Source: an uncultured Lachnospiraceae bacterium (GTDB lineage Bacteria; Bacillota; Clostridia; Lachnospirales; Lachnospiraceae). Taken from it: a stretch of DNA of 8,732 nt. Of this stretch, positions 6,591-8,732 are shown one piece after another. Every line of letters begins with the position of its first letter. The first letter of the stretch is position 1. Under the pieces are notes generated by a model, which did no database searches, was not told the origin of the DNA, and worked only from the letters and a program-made list of their open reading frames with translations. The translations under genes and the position numbers were made by a program. The DNA is taken from the NCBI GenBank assembly GCA_910576895.1, contig CAJTJZ010000063.1, positions 1 through 8,732 of the forward strand. The letters are read 5' to 3'.

Positions 6591-8732
6591 TTATATTAAT
6601 TTCTCTACTTTCATAAATAAATCCTTGTTTTTCTCAATCTCTCCCATTCCTCCAATGACACAAATTTCCTTTGTATCTGTAACGCTTTTTACTAATGGTG
6701 CAAAGGAACGAATCTTTTCCATCGTTGTATTTAATACTTGTTCCCGTTCTTTCTTTAATCGTTCTTCTGTAAGCCCCATAAGATAGGCACTTAAGGAACG
6801 TACTCCTTTTGCACTTGGTGTTAATGGTGTATCCATAGAACTAATTGTACCAATAATAAATTTATTCATATCTCTATCCATAGCTTCAAAATCACGTACA
6901 TACTCCCAAGTCCGTTCAAAAACCTCATTTGTTCTAAGAAGATTTGGATCACGATAGGAAACAAAATAAGCATTGCCATCTCGTCCAAATCCTTCCATAC
7001 AGCCATAAGCTCCGCCTAAGACACGCACTTGATTCCAAAGATAATCATAACTTAAAATAGTATTTAATACACGTAAAGAACCATGATATTCAAATCCAGC
7101 CTTGTGGAAATTTCCTACTCTTGCTACATATTGCACCTGTCCTGCGGTAAGAAATCCTTCGTTCTTCTTTTCTGGCAAAATTTGCTCGATAAGACTCTTT
7201 CTTTTCTCCCTCTTTTTACTTGGAAGTTTTTCTAAAAATTCTTTTATTGGTATTTTTGCACAGGAAAGGCATTCCCTATCTCCTGTTATGCTAAGCAAAA
7301 GACGTTCTTTTACAAATACATCTAAAACAAGCTGCTTTAATCCCTCCATTAATTCTGCCTTTTTCTCTTGAAAATGCAGATAATAGTCATTAATCGCCCG
7401 ATAATATTCCATTCCACTCTCAAGTTCATGGAAATAAGCTTCTTTTGAATGATAAGACAGAGCCCGTCCCATAGCAAAGGTATGTCCTTTATTTATCATT
7501 TGCATTTGCATACTAGAACGTTCTTCTGCTAAAATTTCTTTCAATCGCTTTTCATCAGATAAAATAGAATGCAGTAATATTTCTTCCACAAGTTCCAATG
7601 CTTTCGAAAAAAGAGGATATAATGCTTTTACTTTCACTACTGCCTTTACTGTAAAGGTACTCTCCTTATTTCCTTCTGGCAGTTTCTTATATAAATGCAA
7701 ATTAAAATCAATGCCACCTGTCTGAATATCAATTTCATTTGATAATTCTGATAGGGAATGATAGGTTGTTGCTGTCTTTCCAAAAACAGAACATAAAAAT
7801 CCCATCCATGGAATTTGTTTTATATCGATATCGGTAATATCAAATAATAACTGAAAATATCCAATCCCATTGGTATCTATTTCATGATGGAGCATTTCAC
7901 AATCAAAATCTTCTATCTTTTGATTATAAAGTGGCTCTACTTCCCGTTTAATATCAGAAACCGATAAAACAGGAATCTTTTCCAAATCTTCTTCTTTTGA
8001 TGGTTCTTTTTGATAATCCTTTAATTCCTTTGTTTCTCTAACAAGTCTTTCTATCTCATCTTCTGTAAGTCCCTCTTTATATTTCTTTAATGTTTCTCTG
8101 ACATTTGCTTCTAATTGTTGTGTTAATCCGGGCTGTGGCCGCATGGTAAGCAATATGGCATGTTGATTTTCTAATAAATATGTCTTTAATAGATTTTCAT
8201 AATAATCTGTATTAATTTGTTCTTTCAAGAAAGCAAAAGTATCATTGCTTCTAATATGAAGAAATGGTTTTTGATCATCATAAAGCCAGCTATCAAGAAT
8301 TTGGATTCCATACATCAAGCCCTTTGGAAATTGTCCAAAATCAGCTTCTCTATAACGAAATTCAAACATATTAATTGCAGCTCTTAACGAATCCTTAGAA
8401 ATACCATGTTCTATCAGTTCTTTTAATGTCTTATGCAAAACTTCTTGAAACTTTTCGGCTTTTTCTGGTTCTGTTTCCTTAATAATAATTGCAAATACTG
8501 GCTGTAAAATTCCATTTTCAAAAAAGCTTAAAACATCACTGCCAAGTTCGGCATCAATCAAAGCTTTCCGAAGTGGTGCTGCTGGTGTATCTAAAAGCAA
8601 ATATTCCAAAATCTGAAATGCAAGATAATAGTCACGATTTAAACAAGTATCAATAATAGCTGCATAAGCAAGATATGATTTATTCTCTATCTTTTCATCA
8701 CTTGTTATGGAATAAACAGCTTCTGCATGACG
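6591..8732 (-). CDS. M16C (PreP/Cym1-like) insulinase-family metalloprotease, N-terminus beyond the window
   Basis: The frame is open from the right edge to a TAA at 6591-6593: 713 residues visible, against about 970 for full-length single-chain M16C peptidases, so some 260 N-terminal residues are missing. The zinc-binding HxxEH motif should lie in that missing part and cannot be checked. A Met-like start at 8607-8609 is a TTG inside the gene; 41 more in-frame codons (starting RHAEAVYS) precede it. A charged helical linker rich in Lys and Glu (visible residues about 206-265) matches the hinge between the two halves of this family. The C-terminal half carries LWNQVRVLGGAYG, whose Arg570 and Tyr576 (visible numbering) have the six-residue spacing of the conserved M16C substrate-binding Arg/Tyr pair. 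Relatives degrade short unstructured peptides within an enclosed chamber. No membrane segment is visible. The substrate in this organism is unknown. Confidence 0.93.
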   Translation of the reverse strand, partial: RHAEAVYSITSDEKIENKSYLAYAAIIDTCLNRDYYLAFQILEYLLLDTPAAPLRKALIDAELGSDVLSFFENGILQPVFAIIIKETEPEKAEKFQEVLHKTLKELIEHGISKDSLRAAINMFEFRYREADFGQFPKGLMYGIQILDSWLYDDQKPFLHIRSNDTFAFLKEQINTDYYENLLKTYLLENQHAILLTMRPQPGLTQQLEANVRETLKKYKEGLTEDEIERLVRETKELKDYQKEPSKEEDLEKIPVLSVSDIKREVEPLYNQKIEDFDCEMLHHEIDTNGIGYFQLLFDITDIDIKQIPWMGFLCSVFGKTATTYHSLSELSNEIDIQTGGIDFNLHLYKKLPEGNKESTFTVKAVVKVKALYPLFSKALELVEEILLHSILSDEKRLKEILAEERSSMQMQMINKGHTFAMGRALSYHSKEAYFHELESGMEYYRAINDYYLHFQEKKAELMEGLKQLVLDVFVKERLLLSITGDRECLSCAKIPIKEFLEKLPSKKREKRKSLIEQILPEKKNEGFLTAGQVQYVARVGNFHKAGFEYHGSLRVLNTILSYDYLWNQVRVLGGAYGCMEGFGRDGNAYFVSYRDPNLLRTNEVFERTWEYVRDFEAMDRDMNKFIIGTISSMDTPLTPSAKGVRSLSAYLMGLTEERLKKEREQVLNTTMEKIRSFAPLVKSVTDTKEICVIGGMGEIEKNKDLFMKVEKLI

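Noticed and set aside
6591..8609. Peptidase gene starting at 8609
   Set aside because: The codon there is an internal TTG; the same frame stays open for 41 more codons to the right edge and the product would lack the whole N-terminal domain.

Overview
The window looks like ordinary core chromosome from a low-GC Clostridia bacterium, most likely a member of the Lachnospiraceae. The reasons are AT-rich DNA with strong AGGAG-type ribosome binding sites, a pyruvate phosphate dikinase closely resembling the Clostridium symbiosum enzyme (including identical residue numbers for several catalytic residues), a single-chain Gram-positive-type glycyl-tRNA synthetase, and a small YqzL-like gene between era and recO, as in Bacillus and relatives. 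Species was not determined.

Every supported gene is on the minus strand. Reading in the direction of transcription (high to low coordinates): an M16C insulinase/presequence-protease-like peptidase cut by the right edge (6591-8732); era, a ribosome-assembly GTPase (5616-6533); a small YqzL-like gene (5267-5458); recO, a recombination mediator (4561-5328), which starts inside the small gene in another frame; a predicted lipoprotein of unknown function (3946-4545); glyS, glycyl-tRNA synthetase (2504-3889); and ppdK, pyruvate phosphate dikinase, cut by the left edge (1-2300).

The peptidase-to-glyS genes have short spacings (57, 157, an overlap of 62, 15 and 56 bases) and probably form one housekeeping transcript covering proteolysis, ribosome maturation, DNA repair and tRNA charging. 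ppdK is set apart by a 203-base spacer that holds a weak terminator-like hairpin, a small palindrome and a candidate promoter, so it is probably transcribed separately as a central-metabolism gene.

No tRNA or rRNA, CRISPR array, insertion sequence, phage gene or defence system was found on either strand, and no gene-free stretch exceeds 300 bases. I see no new multi-gene system. The points most worth a second look are the yqzL/recO overlap, the uncharacterised lipoprotein inside the housekeeping cluster, the competing inverted repeats between glyS and ppdK, and the lack of a T-box directly before glyS.
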